Shown here in pieces: positions 10,966-20,900 of a DNA stretch of 64,000 bases. The DNA lies in assembly GCF_002093665.1 (NCBI RefSeq), contig NZ_MRWE01000003.1:62001-126000 (forward strand). The letters are read 5' to 3'. The position numbers and the translations under genes are program-made. Under the pieces are notes generated by a model that was given only the letters and a program-made list of their open reading frames with translations, was not told the DNA's origin and made no database searches. Position 1 is the stretch's first letter, and every line of letters starts with the position of its first letter. The stretch comes from Rouxiella badensis. Lineage in GTDB: Bacteria > Pseudomonadota > Gammaproteobacteria > Enterobacterales > Enterobacteriaceae.

Positions 10966-11532
10966 ATGAGTAAAAGCGCAGCCAATGTGGATACCTGCTA
11001 TGGTCCCGTTAGCGCAGAGGTGCTTGAGCGAGCTAAAGCTGTCCGCTTGCTGATTTGCGACGTTGACGGCGTAATGTCCGACGGTCTGATTTTCATGGGA
11101 AATCATGGCGAGGAGCTGAAAAGCTTCAACGTGCGCGACGGCTACGGGATCCGCTGCCTGCTTACTTCAGATGTTGAAGTGGCTATTATTACCGGGCGCA
11201 ATGCCAAATTACTGGAAGATCGTGCCAAAACGCTGGGCATTCGCCATCTTTATCAGGGCCAGTCAGATAAGCTTTTGGCCTTCCGCGAACTGTTAGATAC
11301 ACTGTCTCTGCAGCCTGAGCAGGTTGCCTACATTGGCGATGACCTGATTGACTGGCCTGTCATGGAAAAAGTGGGACTTTCCGTCGCCGTAAACGACGCT
11401 CACCCGATCCTTCTACCCAAGGCGCACTACGTGACGCGAATCGCCGGTGGACGCGGTGCCGTGCGCGAATTATGCGATTTGATTCTGCTGGCGCAGGGCA
11501 AGCTGGAGGACGCCAAGGGGCTGTCGATATGA
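10966..11532 (+). CDS. kdsC: KdsC, Kdo-8-phosphate phosphatase
   Basis: A 188-residue HAD-family phosphatase with the catalytic DVDGVMSDG motif near residue 30 and the later GDDLIDWP motif. It lacks a cap domain and acts as a tetramer, releasing phosphate from Kdo-8-P. Its stop overlaps the lptC start (ATGA), coupling LPS sugar synthesis and export genes. Confidence 0.96.
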   Translation: MSKSAANVDTCYGPVSAEVLERAKAVRLLICDVDGVMSDGLIFMGNHGEELKSFNVRDGYGIRCLLTSDVEVAIITGRNAKLLEDRAKTLGIRHLYQGQSDKLLAFRELLDTLSLQPEQVAYIGDDLIDWPVMEKVGLSVAVNDAHPILLPKAHYVTRIAGGRGAVRELCDLILLAQGKLEDAKGLSI

Positions 11533-12110
11533 GTAAAGCAAAGCTTTGGATAACCCTGGTACTGGGCCTGCTGGTTCTGGTACTGATTGGCTGGACGCTG
11601 TCGGACACCACCGCGCCGACGCAGAAAGTGGCAGTCAATAATCAGGAACCCACTTATCAGAGTCAGCACACTGTGACCGTGGTCTATGACCCGACTGGCA
11701 AGCTGAATTACCGACTGGTCTCTGACGAAGTGAAATATTACACCGCCGACCAGCTGACCTGGTTCACCAATCCGGTGGTGACCATGTATGACCAGAATGC
11801 CCTGGCGACCTGGACCTTGCGTTCCGATCGCGCCAAGCTGACCAACGACAAAATGTTGTATCTTTATGGTCACGTACAGGTCGACAGCCTGACGCCTGCA
11901 ACGTCACAGCTGCAAAGAATAAAGACAGACAATGCCCAGGTTAATCTGGTCACACAGGACGTAGCGTCAGACGACGAAGTCTACATTTATGGCACCGGTT
12001 TTACGTCTAACGGCATGAAAATGCGTGGTAACTTAAGAAATAAAACCGCTCAGCTGATCGAAAAGGTAAATACTAATTATGAAATTCAAAACCAAAAACA
12101 AAATCCGTAA
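11529..12110 (+). CDS. lptC: LptC, inner-membrane LPS export adaptor
   Basis: A 193-residue protein with a single N-terminal membrane helix (about 5-25) and a periplasmic beta-jellyroll domain. It receives LPS from LptB2FG and hands it to LptA. The start at 11529 gives MSKAKLW, as in E. coli MSKARRW, and overlaps kdsC by 4 nt. The end overlaps lptA by 32 nt. Confidence 0.95.
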   Translation: MSKAKLWITLVLGLLVLVLIGWTLSDTTAPTQKVAVNNQEPTYQSQHTVTVVYDPTGKLNYRLVSDEVKYYTADQLTWFTNPVVTMYDQNALATWTLRSDRAKLTNDKMLYLYGHVQVDSLTPATSQLQRIKTDNAQVNLVTQDVASDDEVYIYGTGFTSNGMKMRGNLRNKTAQLIEKVNTNYEIQNQKQNP

Positions 12111-12630
12111 CCTATTGATCACGACCTCGCTGCTGGCGGTAAGTCTCCCTGCACTGGCGTTGAAAAGCGACACCACGCAACCTATGACTATCACCTCCGA
12201 TAATCAGGCGGTGGATATTAATACCAACACCGTGACGCTGACCGGTAACGTTGTCGTCAAGCAGGGCAGTATTCTGGTGCACGCCGACCGCGCGACCATC
12301 GTTCGTCCTAACGGTCAGTCGGGCCACGAAGTGGTTAACGGTTACGGTAATCCGGTCACGTTTTATCAGATGCAGGACAACGGCAAGCCTATCAAGGGCC
12401 ACGCCCAACAGGTGCGTTATGAAGTTGATAAAGACCTGATTACCCTGACGGGTCAGGCCTATATCGAGCAGCTCGACAGCAATGTTCAGGGCGACCGCAT
12501 CACCTATCTGGTGCAGAAGCAGCAGATGGAAGCCTTTAGCGACAAGGGTAAACGCGTAACCACCGTGCTGGTTCCTTCTCAGCTACAGCAAAAAACCCCT
12601 GCTGCTGCAGGTCAGAAAAAGAGTAACTGA
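12079..12630 (+). CDS. lptA: LptA, periplasmic LPS bridge protein
   Basis: A 183-residue OstA-like jellyroll protein with a signal peptide (about 1-27, ending in LALA). LptA polymerises with LptC and LptD to form the LPS bridge across the periplasm. The N-terminus is encoded inside the end of lptC, the usual enterobacterial overlap. lptB follows after 6 nt. Confidence 0.95.
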   Translation: MKFKTKNKIRNLLITTSLLAVSLPALALKSDTTQPMTITSDNQAVDINTNTVTLTGNVVVKQGSILVHADRATIVRPNGQSGHEVVNGYGNPVTFYQMQDNGKPIKGHAQQVRYEVDKDLITLTGQAYIEQLDSNVQGDRITYLVQKQQMEAFSDKGKRVTTVLVPSQLQQKTPAAAGQKKSN

Positions 12631-12636
12631 TAACTT

Positions 12637-13362
12637 ATGGCAACATTAATCGCAGAAAACCTGGCTAAAGCTTACAAAGGCCGCAAAGTTGTTGAGGACG
12701 TCAGTCTTTCAGTCAAGTCAGGTGAAATCGTCGGCCTGCTCGGGCCTAACGGCGCGGGTAAAACCACCACCTTTTACATGGTGGTCGGTATCGTTCAGCG
12801 CGATGCGGGACGGATTGTGGTTGATGATGAAGATATCAGCCTACTCCCCCTGCACACCCGTGCGCGTCGCGGCATCGGTTATTTGCCGCAGGAAGCCTCT
12901 ATTTTCCGCCGCCTGAGCGTGTTCAACAACCTGATGGCGGTGCTCGAGATCCGCGAAGATCTCAACAAAGAGCAGCGCATCGCCCGCGCCAATGAGCTGA
13001 TGGAAGAGTTCCATATCTCTCACTTGCGCGATAACCTTGGGCAGTCACTCTCCGGCGGTGAACGTCGTCGTGTCGAGATTGCCCGCGCGTTGGCGGCCAA
13101 TCCAAAATTCATCCTGCTCGATGAACCTTTCGCCGGGGTTGACCCCATTTCGGTTATCGATATCAAGAAAATCATTGAGCATCTGCGCGACAGCGGGCTA
13201 GGCGTACTGATAACCGACCACAACGTCCGTGAAACGCTAGACGTCTGCGAACGCGCTTATATAGTTAGCCAGGGTCGTCTGATAGCCCACGGCACCCCCG
13301 CGGCAATTCTGGAAGACGAGCAGGTTAAACGCGTTTACCTGGGCGAGGCTTTCCGCCTGTAA
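12637..13362 (+). CDS. lptB: LptB, ATPase of the LPS exporter
   Basis: A 241-residue cytoplasmic ABC ATPase, the same length as in E. coli. Walker A is GPNGAGKTT (about 36-44), the signature is LSGGERRR and Walker B is [10 protein letters not shown]. It powers LptB2FG extraction of LPS from the inner membrane. rpoN follows 50 nt downstream. Confidence 0.97.
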   Translation: MATLIAENLAKAYKGRKVVEDVSLSVKSGEIVGLLGPNGAGKTTTFYMVVGIVQRDAGRIVVDDEDISLLPLHTRARRGIGYLPQEASIFRRLSVFNNLMAVLEIREDLNKEQRIARANELMEEFHISHLRDNLGQSLSGGERRRVEIARALAANPKFILLDEPFAGVDPISVIDIKKIIEHLRDSGLGVLITDHNVRETLDVCERAYIVSQGRLIAHGTPAAILEDEQVKRVYLGEAFRL

Positions 13363-13412
13363 AATTAAAAATGCGATTCGCAAATTTTTCGGAATGGAAA
13401 TAAACCCAAGAT

Positions 13413-14846
13413 ATGAAGCAAGGTTTGCAACTCAGGCTCAGCCAACAACTGGCAATGACACCACAACTACAACAGGCAATACGCCTGTTGCAGCTGTCCA
13501 CGCTTGAACTCCAGCAAGAAATTCAATTGGCGCTGGAAAGCAATCCGCTGTTGGAACAATCTGACCTCCATGATGAAGTAGACGCGAAAGAAACCAGCGA
13601 AAGCGAAGCCCTTGATACCCGCGAAGCCCTTGAGCAGAAAGACATGCCCGAGGAGCTGCCGCTCGACGCCACCTGGGACGAGATTTACACCGCCGGTACG
13701 CCGTCGGGTACAGGTAATGACTACAGCGACGACGAACTGCCGGTTTATCAGGGCGAAACGACCCAGTCGCTACAGGATTACCTGATGTGGCAGGTCGAGC
13801 TGACGCCGTTTACCGACACCGACCGCGCGATTGCCACCTCGATTGTCGACGCCGTCGATGACACCGGTTACCTGACCATTTCCCTCGATGACATCCTCGA
13901 GAGCATTGGTGATGAAGAGGTCAGCATGGACGAGGTCGAGGCGGTGCTCAAACGAGTCCAGCGTTTTGACCCGGTCGGCGTAGCGGCCAAAGACCTGCGC
14001 GATTGCCTGCTGATTCAACTCTCCCAATACGTTCCCGAAACCTTGTTCCTGACCGAAGCCAGACTGATTGTCAGTGAACATTTAGACCTGCTCGCCAACC
14101 ACGATTTTCGTGCCCTGATGCGTTCAACGCGCCTAAAAGAAGATACACTTAAGGGAGCGATGCTGCTGATCCAGTCACTGGATCCAAGGCCTGGGCAGTC
14201 TATCAATACCGGCGAATCCGAGTACGTCATTCCCGACGTGCTGGTGCGCAAAGTGGGCAAAGTCTGGACCGTTGAACTGAACTCCGACAGCATTCCACGC
14301 CTGAAGATCAACCAGCAGTACGCTGCGATGGGCAATTCGGTGCGCAATGACAGCGACGGGCAATTTATTCGCAGTAACCTGCAAGAAGCCAAGTGGTTGA
14401 TTAAAAGTCTGGAGAGTCGCAACGATACGTTATTGAAGGTGACACGTTGTATTGTCGAGCAGCAGCAGGCATTCTTTGATCTTGGTGAAGAATTTATGAA
14501 GCCAATGGTTCTGGCCGATATTGCCAGTGCCGTTGATATGCATGAATCGACGATTTCCCGCGTGACGACGCAAAAGTTCCTGCACAGTCCACGGGGTATT
14601 TTCGAACTTAAATATTTCTTCTCCAGTCACGTTAGTACGGACAGCGGCGGTGAAGCATCGTCCACCGCTATTCGCGCACTGGTAAGGAAATTAATCGCGG
14701 CGGAAAACCCCGTCAAACCTCTGAGCGACAGCAAGTTAGCCACTATGCTATCGGATCAAGGCATCATGGTGGCACGACGCACTGTAGCGAAATACCGAGA
14801 GTCTTTGTCAATCCCGCCCTCAAATCAGCGTAAACAGTTGGTTTGA
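13413..14846 (+). CDS. rpoN: RpoN, sigma-54 factor
   Basis: A 477-residue sigma-54. The N-terminal glutamine- and leucine-rich activator-interacting region (1-50) is followed by an acidic linker (about 55-120), the core-binding region and the C-terminal DNA-binding part with the RpoN box [10 protein letters not shown] near residue 455. It directs transcription from -24/-12 promoters with enhancer-binding proteins such as NtrC. Two candidate sigma-54 promoters lie elsewhere in this window (31348 and 61706). Confidence 0.97.
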   Translation: MKQGLQLRLSQQLAMTPQLQQAIRLLQLSTLELQQEIQLALESNPLLEQSDLHDEVDAKETSESEALDTREALEQKDMPEELPLDATWDEIYTAGTPSGTGNDYSDDELPVYQGETTQSLQDYLMWQVELTPFTDTDRAIATSIVDAVDDTGYLTISLDDILESIGDEEVSMDEVEAVLKRVQRFDPVGVAAKDLRDCLLIQLSQYVPETLFLTEARLIVSEHLDLLANHDFRALMRSTRLKEDTLKGAMLLIQSLDPRPGQSINTGESEYVIPDVLVRKVGKVWTVELNSDSIPRLKINQQYAAMGNSVRNDSDGQFIRSNLQEAKWLIKSLESRNDTLLKVTRCIVEQQQAFFDLGEEFMKPMVLADIASAVDMHESTISRVTTQKFLHSPRGIFELKYFFSSHVSTDSGGEASSTAIRALVRKLIAAENPVKPLSDSKLATMLSDQGIMVARRTVAKYRESLSIPPSNQRKQLV

Positions 14847-14869
14847 CCTCAACAGAGAAGGAAGACATT

Positions 14870-15157
14870 ATGCAACTCAACATTACCGGACATCACGTAG
14901 ATATCACTGAACCTCTGCGAGAGTTTGTGAACGCAAAGTTTTCGAAACTTGAGCAATATTTTGACCGAATCAACCAGGTTTACGTAATATTGAGCGTTGA
15001 GCGAGTGCAGAAAGTCGCGGAAGCCACGCTGCACGTGAACGGGGGCGAGTTGCATGCAACCTCGGAACATCAGGATATGTATGCCGCTATCGATGGCCTG
15101 GTTGATAAACTGGCCCGACAGCTTAATAAGCATAAAGACAAACTGAAACAGCATTGA
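14870..15157 (+). CDS. hpf: HPF, ribosome hibernation promoting factor
   Basis: A 95-residue short HPF, the same length as in E. coli. The start at 14870 gives MQLNITGHHVDIT. It binds the 30S subunit at the decoding site and promotes 100S dimers with RMF in stationary phase. It sits directly after rpoN. Confidence 0.96.
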   Translation: MQLNITGHHVDITEPLREFVNAKFSKLEQYFDRINQVYVILSVERVQKVAEATLHVNGGELHATSEHQDMYAAIDGLVDKLARQLNKHKDKLKQH

Positions 15158-15197
15158 TCCCTTCCCTGTCCTCCTGGCAGGGAATAAAGTGATAATC

Positions 15198-15229
15198 ATC
15201 GGCTCGTTACCCTCCTGGTACGAGCCGAT
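15198..15229 (+). other. Hairpin in the hpf-ptsN gap
   Basis: ATCGGCTCGT (15198-15207) pairs with ACGAGCCGAT (15220-15229) around a 12-nt loop. A smaller CCCTG/CAGGG hairpin lies just upstream. There is no long U-tract, so it could be a processing or stability element, or a partial terminator, within the rpoN operon. Confidence 0.55.
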
Positions 15230-15265
15230 AACTCTTTAGGGTGAAGGCGCCTAAGTGAAAATGAG

Positions 15266-15736
15266 ATGATTAACGATACAGCACTGCAGCTGACCTCGGT
15301 ATTAAAAGCCGAATGCACCAAGAGCAACGTCCATTGCGCCAGTAAAAAACGCGCACTGGAGATCATTAGTGAGCTGGCGGCCAACGAGCTAAACCTCGCG
15401 CCACAGGTGATTTTCGATGCCATTCTGACCCGTGAGCGCATGGGCAGTACCGGGATTGGTGCTGGGATTGCAATCCCTCATGGAAAACTTGAAGAAGACA
15501 CGCTGCGCGCAGTGGGCGTCTTTATCCAGCTCGATCAGCCGATCGCTTTTGACGCGGTCGACAATCAGCCGGTCGATCTGCTTTTTGCCTTGCTGGTTCC
15601 GGCAGATCAATGTAAAACCCATTTACATACCCTGTCTTTAGTGGCCAAGAAACTGGCTGACAAAGCGGTATGCCGTCGCCTGCGCAGCGCGCAAAGCGAC
15701 GAAGAGCTGTACCATATCATTACCGAAGACGAGTAA
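15266..15736 (+). CDS. ptsN: PtsN, EIIA-Ntr of the nitrogen PTS
   Basis: A 156-residue EIIA (fructose/mannitol-type fold) with the phosphorylated His72 in AIPHGKLEEDT. It takes phosphate from NPr and regulates potassium transport and other targets according to nitrogen and carbon state. The C-terminal tail is seven residues shorter than E. coli PtsN (163). It is followed by rapZ and npr. Confidence 0.95.
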   Translation: MINDTALQLTSVLKAECTKSNVHCASKKRALEIISELAANELNLAPQVIFDAILTRERMGSTGIGAGIAIPHGKLEEDTLRAVGVFIQLDQPIAFDAVDNQPVDLLFALLVPADQCKTHLHTLSLVAKKLADKAVCRRLRSAQSDEELYHIITEDE

Positions 15737-15778
15737 ATCGCGAAGTATTCAAGATTGGGTTAACGAGGGAGTATTCAC

Positions 15779-16633
15779 ATGGTGCTGATGATTGTCAGCG
15801 GCCGTTCTGGTTCTGGAAAGTCCGTTGCCCTCCGTGCGCTGGAAGACATGGGCTTTTATTGCGTTGATAACTTGCCGGTGGTGTTATTGCCCCAGCTTGC
15901 GCAGGAGTTGGCTGAACGCAATACGTCAGCCGCCGTGAGCATCGATGTCCGCAACATGCCAGAGACGCCTGAAGTTTACGAACATGCCATGACCCAGCTT
16001 CCAGACAGCTTCTCCCCGCAGTTGCTGTTTCTGGATGCCGATCGCAATACGCTTATCCGTCGCTACAGCGATACGCGGCGTCTGCACCCTCTTTCCAGCA
16101 AGAATCTCTCTCTCGAAAGCGCCATCGATCACGAAGCCGAACTGCTTGAGCCACTGCGCTCGAGCGCCGACCTGATTATCGACACCTCTGAAATGTCTGT
16201 GCACGAGCTGGCAGAGATGCTGCGCACCCGTTTGCTGGGTAAACGTGAGCGCGAGCTGACGATGGTGTTTGAGTCTTTCGGTTTCAAACACGGCATTCCT
16301 ATCGATGCAGACTACGTTTTCGACGTACGCTTTTTGCCAAACCCGCACTGGGACCCGAAACTGCGCCCGATGACCGGCCTCGATAAACCCGTTGCCGCCT
16401 TCCTCGACCGCCATACCGAAGTGCACAACTTTATCTACCAGACGCGCAGCTATCTCGAGCAGTGGTTACCGATGCTGGAAACCAATAATCGCAGTTATCT
16501 GACCGTCGCAATCGGTTGTACTGGCGGCAAGCACCGCTCGGTTTACGTAGCCGAACAGCTCGCCGACTATTTCCGCTCCCGTGGGAAGAACGTGCAGTCC
16601 CGCCATCGTACGTTAGAAAAACGCAAATCATGA
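15779..16633 (+). CDS. rapZ: RapZ, RNase adaptor for GlmZ decay
   Basis: A 284-residue protein almost identical to E. coli RapZ. It has an N-terminal Walker A GRSGSGKS (8-15) and a C-terminal sensing/RNA-binding domain ending in the basic [11 protein letters not shown]. RapZ targets the small RNA GlmZ to RNase E and is titrated by GlmY, controlling glmS and amino-sugar synthesis. It is embedded between ptsN and npr. Confidence 0.97.
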   Translation: MVLMIVSGRSGSGKSVALRALEDMGFYCVDNLPVVLLPQLAQELAERNTSAAVSIDVRNMPETPEVYEHAMTQLPDSFSPQLLFLDADRNTLIRRYSDTRRLHPLSSKNLSLESAIDHEAELLEPLRSSADLIIDTSEMSVHELAEMLRTRLLGKRERELTMVFESFGFKHGIPIDADYVFDVRFLPNPHWDPKLRPMTGLDKPVAAFLDRHTEVHNFIYQTRSYLEQWLPMLETNNRSYLTVAIGCTGGKHRSVYVAEQLADYFRSRGKNVQSRHRTLEKRKS

Positions 16634-16645
16634 CGGTTAATCATT

Positions 16646-16918
16646 ATGTCGATAAAACAGAAAGTCGAGATTAAAAACAGGCTGGGCATGCATGCGCGAC
16701 CGGCCATGAAGCTGTTTGAACTGGTACAGAGTTTTGAATCGGAAGTGATGCTGCGCAACGATACCGGTATTGAAGCCGAGGCAAGCAGCGTGATTGCCCT
16801 GCTGATGCTCGATTCACCCAAAGGTCAGGAGATTGAAATCGAGGCCACCGGCCCGGACGAGGCCGAGGCGCTGGCGGCGGTCATTAATCTGATTAACTCG
16901 GGCTTCGACGAAGACTGA
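16646..16918 (+). CDS. ptsO: NPr, HPr-like phosphocarrier of the nitrogen PTS
   Basis: A 90-residue HPr-fold protein with the phosphorylated His16 in GMHARPA. It passes phosphate from EI-Ntr (PtsP) to PtsN. It is last in the rpoN operon, and a hairpin follows before the convergent accessory cluster. Confidence 0.95.
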   Translation: MSIKQKVEIKNRLGMHARPAMKLFELVQSFESEVMLRNDTGIEAEASSVIALLMLDSPKGQEIEIEATGPDEAEALAAVINLINSGFDED

Positions 16919-16935
16919 GCAGCGTAATACGCTAA

Positions 16936-16970
16936 ACAGGGCCTGTCTTTGCAAGCCCTGTCCCCTTTCT
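16936..16970. terminator. Terminator-like hairpin between npr and the PRD regulator gene
   Basis: ACAGGGC (16936-16942) and GCCCTGT (16955-16961) form a stem followed on the plus strand by cccctttct. It separates the convergent rpoN operon and the accessory cluster. The tail is weak. Confidence 0.5.
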
Positions 16971-16972
16971 GC

Positions 16973-18889
16973 CTAGATACGGCTTAAGCAGTCGATGGCA
17001 ATCGCCTTGAAACTCTCAAAATTCTCACTGCTTAACAGCCGGCTCATCGACCGTTCACGCACAAAGGTCACGAACAGGTCATAGATAGCCATCGCTTCCT
17101 CGTAGTCGGCCTTGCTGATCGCCAGCAGGAAAATCACGTGCGCCGTCTCCCCTTCGCCCCAAGTGATGCCCTGCGGGGACAAGACCGTAATCACCACCGT
17201 CTTTTTCGCCAGCAGTCCCAACGAATGAGGCAGCGCGATACCCTCGCCCAGCATGGTGGAAACAATCTCCTCACGCTCGACCACCGAAGGGTGAAACTCT
17301 TCGTCGACATAGCCTTCCTGCTCGAGCTGAGTACAAATCTTTTGAAACAGCTGGGCCTGGGTCATAGGTTGGTCGAGACGCATAAAGTGGTGCCGGTCGA
17401 AGAATTTCTCCAGCATGTAGGGCCGCGTGCGGTCCACCAACACCAGTTTACCGAGCTGCTCCATCTGGAACTCGGTCGGGAAAGGAGACAGCACCACCAC
17501 CGGCTTGTTGCGCTCCGCTACGCGCGCGTTGGCGATAATAAAATCTTCATCGATATGCCGGAGATTTTCATAGTCTCGCAGCGAAATAACCTGAGTTATG
17601 ACGATTTGTGGGAACTTGCGGCTAATTTGCGCCTGAATCATCCTGATGGTCGAATTGCCGGTGTCGCACACCAGCATCGCCTGCGGATGGCGCTGATAGC
17701 CGATATTGTAATGACGCTCTAATCCCACGCCGATGTGCAGCACTAAAAAGCCGATTTCGTTCTCGCTGAGGCTGTACGGCGTATATTTCCCCCAGCTCGA
17801 CACCGCGGCCAGCGTGACGTCATAGGCCATCGGATAGTGCTGCTTGATGTTGTTGAGCAGCGGATTCGGAATATTAATCTGGTATTTAACCCGGGTAATC
17901 ATCGCCTTGATGTGGGTCAGCAAGTCGGACCTAAGCTGTTTATCTCCTTGTAAATCATAATTATAATGCGCATTAATGTAGGAGAGAATGTAGTCCACCA
18001 GCGACTCTTCGTCGTCAGCATTGATATCGGTCGGCAGAATACTTTGCAGACGGCGGGCGGCAATATTGACCCGCAGATAGGCCTCTTCAGCCGCCGGAAT
18101 TTCCTTCCCTACCATTCGCTTAAGCTCAGCGGCAAGCTGCGTAGAAACCTGCTTGATCGCCGGTTCTTCCTCTTCGGCATCGAAATCAGTCAGCGGATAC
18201 CCCCCGGCGATGCGTTTTACCGCCACCGCACAGTAGAGAATCAGGTATTTTTCCCCTTCGTCGGTTAAGCGGATAGACGATCGCGCCAACAGTCGATGCA
18301 TAAAGTCGGTGAGTGGTTGCAGCGCCTCGGACTCGAGGCTTTCGGCTTTAAGGAACGGGCTGATTTGGTCATCGTTATTGAGCTGGAACAGCAGGTCGGT
18401 CAGGCAGGCGCGATGCGCGAGTTCGGATCCAAACAGCTTCATGCCGTAGCGCGGTTTAGTCTCGATGGTCAGATGGTAACGCGCAAGATGCTCACGGACT
18501 TCAGGCATATCGTTTTGCAGCGTGCCTCGACTGACGAACCACTCGTCGGCCAGATCCTCCAATTTGAGCGAAAAGGCCGAGGTCAGAAAACGGATCAGCA
18601 AGCGATTGACCCGCTCCGCCGCACTGCGTGGCGTAGGGTTAGCCGGTTTTACCGGCTGCTGAAGGGTAGAGAACAGCGCGGCATCGTCTATCCTGAGCTG
18701 ATAACCGCTGCCGCGATTGTGCACAAAGCTCGCCCCATACTGTTGAATAATTTCATTAAGTGCCGTGACATCGGCGCGCACGGTGCGCGTCGACACCGCC
18801 AGGCGTTTCGCCAGCTCATCCTGCGGCAGCGTTTCCGTTTGCAGAGCATCGAACAATACGGCTAATCGTTGATTGGGAAATCTCACCAT
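16973..18889 (-). CDS. BglG/MtlR-type transcription activator with PRD, EIIB and EIIA domains
   Basis: A 638-residue PTS-controlled regulator. In order: HTH_11 DNA-binding domain (about 5-60), second helix-turn-helix of the Mga type (about 90-170), PRD1 (about 190-290), PRD2 (about 295-395), a EIIB-like domain with Cys408 in VCDTGNST, and a fructose/mannitol-type EIIA domain with His555 in IALPHS. PRD2 keeps both usual histidines (His326, His385). PRD1 shows none at the equivalent places (LILYCAVAVKR, AYLRVNIAARR). Such proteins activate sugar operons when PTS phosphorylation signals substrate uptake. It is the last gene of the minus-strand cluster and probably controls it. Confidence 0.88.
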   Translation of the reverse strand: MVRFPNQRLAVLFDALQTETLPQDELAKRLAVSTRTVRADVTALNEIIQQYGASFVHNRGSGYQLRIDDAALFSTLQQPVKPANPTPRSAAERVNRLLIRFLTSAFSLKLEDLADEWFVSRGTLQNDMPEVREHLARYHLTIETKPRYGMKLFGSELAHRACLTDLLFQLNNDDQISPFLKAESLESEALQPLTDFMHRLLARSSIRLTDEGEKYLILYCAVAVKRIAGGYPLTDFDAEEEEPAIKQVSTQLAAELKRMVGKEIPAAEEAYLRVNIAARRLQSILPTDINADDEESLVDYILSYINAHYNYDLQGDKQLRSDLLTHIKAMITRVKYQINIPNPLLNNIKQHYPMAYDVTLAAVSSWGKYTPYSLSENEIGFLVLHIGVGLERHYNIGYQRHPQAMLVCDTGNSTIRMIQAQISRKFPQIVITQVISLRDYENLRHIDEDFIIANARVAERNKPVVVLSPFPTEFQMEQLGKLVLVDRTRPYMLEKFFDRHHFMRLDQPMTQAQLFQKICTQLEQEGYVDEEFHPSVVEREEIVSTMLGEGIALPHSLGLLAKKTVVITVLSPQGITWGEGETAHVIFLLAISKADYEEAMAIYDLFVTFVRERSMSRLLSSENFESFKAIAIDCLSRI

Positions 18890-18902
18890 AAACCTTCTGT
18901 TT

Positions 18903-20102
18903 TCAGGGCACCATCACCATCTGCGACGGGCTGCCAACCGCAGTATAGTCGTCGACAAAAATTAATTTTCCACTGCCGGTCTCAACCTTGAATCTTGTGA
19001 TGTTATCGCTGCGCTGATTCATGGCGTAAACGAATTTGCCGTCTACCGACAGCGTCAGGGTGCGAGGATAGTCGCCACGCGTCCAGACTTCCCCGACCCA
19101 GTGCATCTCGCCGCTGCCGGTGACGTCAATCTGCGCGATGCTGTTATGCAGTCGATTGGCGACGTACAGGTGCTTACCGTCGTGGCTCAGCACAATTCCG
19201 GCGGCAAAGTTAGTGCCTTTGAAATTGGGTGGCAGCGTCGAGAGGCTGTGCAGTTCGCTCAGGGTACCGGTGGCCTTGTCGACGCGATAGCTGGTCAGCA
19301 CCGAGGCTTCTTCGTTAATCAAGAACGCCAGGCTGCCATTAGGATGGAACACAAAATGGCGCGGCCCGGCGCCTGGAGACGAGGCGTTGATAAACGGCGG
19401 CGTGTTCGCCTCAAGCTGGCCGTTGGACGGATTCAGCTTCCACTGATAGATGCGGTCCAGACCCAGGTCGGTCGAGAACACAAACTTGCCGCTCGGATCG
19501 GTCGCAATCATGTGGGCGTGCGGGCCATTGTGGTCGCTGATGGCAAAGCTGCCCTCGGCTGCCGCAGCAGGTTTTCCTGCCCCCGCTGGGCCTGAATCCT
19601 GATGTACCGAACTGGCCTCACCCAGCTTGCCGCTGCCGTCAATCGGAAATACGGCAACGATACCGCTGATATAGTTAGCCACCAGCAGACGATCGCCCGC
19701 TGGCGTCAGGGACAGATAAACCGGGCCTGCGCCCTGTGAATCGACCTGATTAATCAGGCTCAGGCTGCCGTCTTCGGGGTTGATGTGATACGCGGCGATA
19801 GCGCCGTGCTTACCGCCGTTGTAGTTATCGACCTCGCTGCCGACGTAGAGCGTTTTGCCTGATTTACCGACCACCATCTGTGCCTGATTCGGAAATTGAC
19901 TCACCAGCACGCGGTCACTCAGCGCACCGGATTTCTCGTCAACCTTGAAGCGATAAACGCCTTCGCCGTTCGGATTGTAAGTGCCTACATAGGCATAGTG
20001 AGATGTCTCGTGCGTCATGGCCTTCTCTGCTGCATACAGCGGCACGGCAGATACTGCCAGCAGCGCTGAGGTTAAACCCGAAATACGTAACCAGTTTCTC
20101 AT
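18903..20102 (-). CDS. Periplasmic lactonase-family beta-propeller protein
   Basis: A 399-residue protein with a signal peptide (about 1-24, ending in LYAA) and a lactonase fold (PF10282), the seven-bladed propeller family of YbhE/Pgl. The family hydrolyses 6-phosphogluconolactone or related lactones. Export to the periplasm argues against the usual cytosolic 6-phosphogluconolactonase role and suggests opening of an external sugar lactone to an acid that the cluster then imports. It lies between the regulator gene and the dgaF-like gene on the same strand. The substrate is an inference. Confidence 0.75.
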   Translation of the reverse strand: MRNWLRISGLTSALLAVSAVPLYAAEKAMTHETSHYAYVGTYNPNGEGVYRFKVDEKSGALSDRVLVSQFPNQAQMVVGKSGKTLYVGSEVDNYNGGKHGAIAAYHINPEDGSLSLINQVDSQGAGPVYLSLTPAGDRLLVANYISGIVAVFPIDGSGKLGEASSVHQDSGPAGAGKPAAAAEGSFAISDHNGPHAHMIATDPSGKFVFSTDLGLDRIYQWKLNPSNGQLEANTPPFINASSPGAGPRHFVFHPNGSLAFLINEEASVLTSYRVDKATGTLSELHSLSTLPPNFKGTNFAAGIVLSHDGKHLYVANRLHNSIAQIDVTGSGEMHWVGEVWTRGDYPRTLTLSVDGKFVYAMNQRSDNITRFKVETGSGKLIFVDDYTAVGSPSQMVMVP

Positions 20103-20159
20103 CGTTCCTCTCTATGCTTTTAATCAAAACAACAGCTACTTACAACCCGAAAACCGCAT

Positions 20160-20900
20160 TTAAGCTAACAATTTTTTAACACTCGCCAACAGCGTGCGGA
20201 CATCCTCCGGGCGCGTATTGCCGGTGGCGCTGTCGATGATGGAACTGTAGATATGCGGAATGATTTTGCTGACGCCGGCATCCAGTGCAATCTGCATAAT
20301 CTGGTCGAAGTTTTGCAGATCGATACCGCCGGTCGGTTCGAGCCAAAAGTCCTGCTCGGCGCAGGCGCGCGCCACGCAGGCAAATTCTTCACGGGTTTTC
20401 AGGCCGCCCATTGGGAAATATTTCACCGAACTGCCGCCCATGTCTTTCAACAAGGCGATAGCCGTATCAACAGGAACGATGCCATCACTGGCCTCGGAGC
20501 TCAGCGGTCCGGTAGAGATTTTGACCCAGCCAACCTTGCCGGTCGGAGAAATTAGACCGTTAACCACGCTGTCATTCTGGCCGAGCAGTGCACGGCTGGT
20601 CCCGACGCCGGTAAACACCTGATTCACGTGCTGCGGCTGTACCTGCTGGGAAATCTGGCTCACCATTTGTGACTGACGTGGATCGCCCGCGCCCAGTCCG
20701 ACCGACAGCGCATTATCAATCAACGCCGCATAGTCCTTCATATCCGCGACGGCACGCTCTACGGTGGCGTAGTGCTTCGACAACACGCCCACCAGCACAT
20801 GTCCCTCTGCGGCTTCGTAGATTTCACGGGCGTTGCCTTTCGATCCGGCGAGCACGTTAAGACAGACGCGATCGCGATAGAAATTGGGGGTCAGCTTCAT
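20160..20900 (-). CDS. DgaF-like 2-dehydro-3-deoxy-phosphogluconate (KDGP) aldolase
   Basis: A 246-residue KDGP aldolase family protein (DgaF type). It resembles the enzyme of the Salmonella D-glucosaminate operon, which splits KDGP to pyruvate and glyceraldehyde-3-phosphate. Conserved features include GWVKISTGPLSSEASDGIVPVDTA and WLEPTGGIDL near the C-terminus. Its start overlaps the upstream dgaE-like stop by 4 nt (ATGA), so the two enzymes are translationally coupled and probably consecutive steps. Confidence 0.85.
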   Translation of the reverse strand: MKLTPNFYRDRVCLNVLAGSKGNAREIYEAAEGHVLVGVLSKHYATVERAVADMKDYAALIDNALSVGLGAGDPRQSQMVSQISQQVQPQHVNQVFTGVGTSRALLGQNDSVVNGLISPTGKVGWVKISTGPLSSEASDGIVPVDTAIALLKDMGGSSVKYFPMGGLKTREEFACVARACAEQDFWLEPTGGIDLQNFDQIMQIALDAGVSKIIPHIYSSIIDSATGNTRPEDVRTLLASVKKLLA

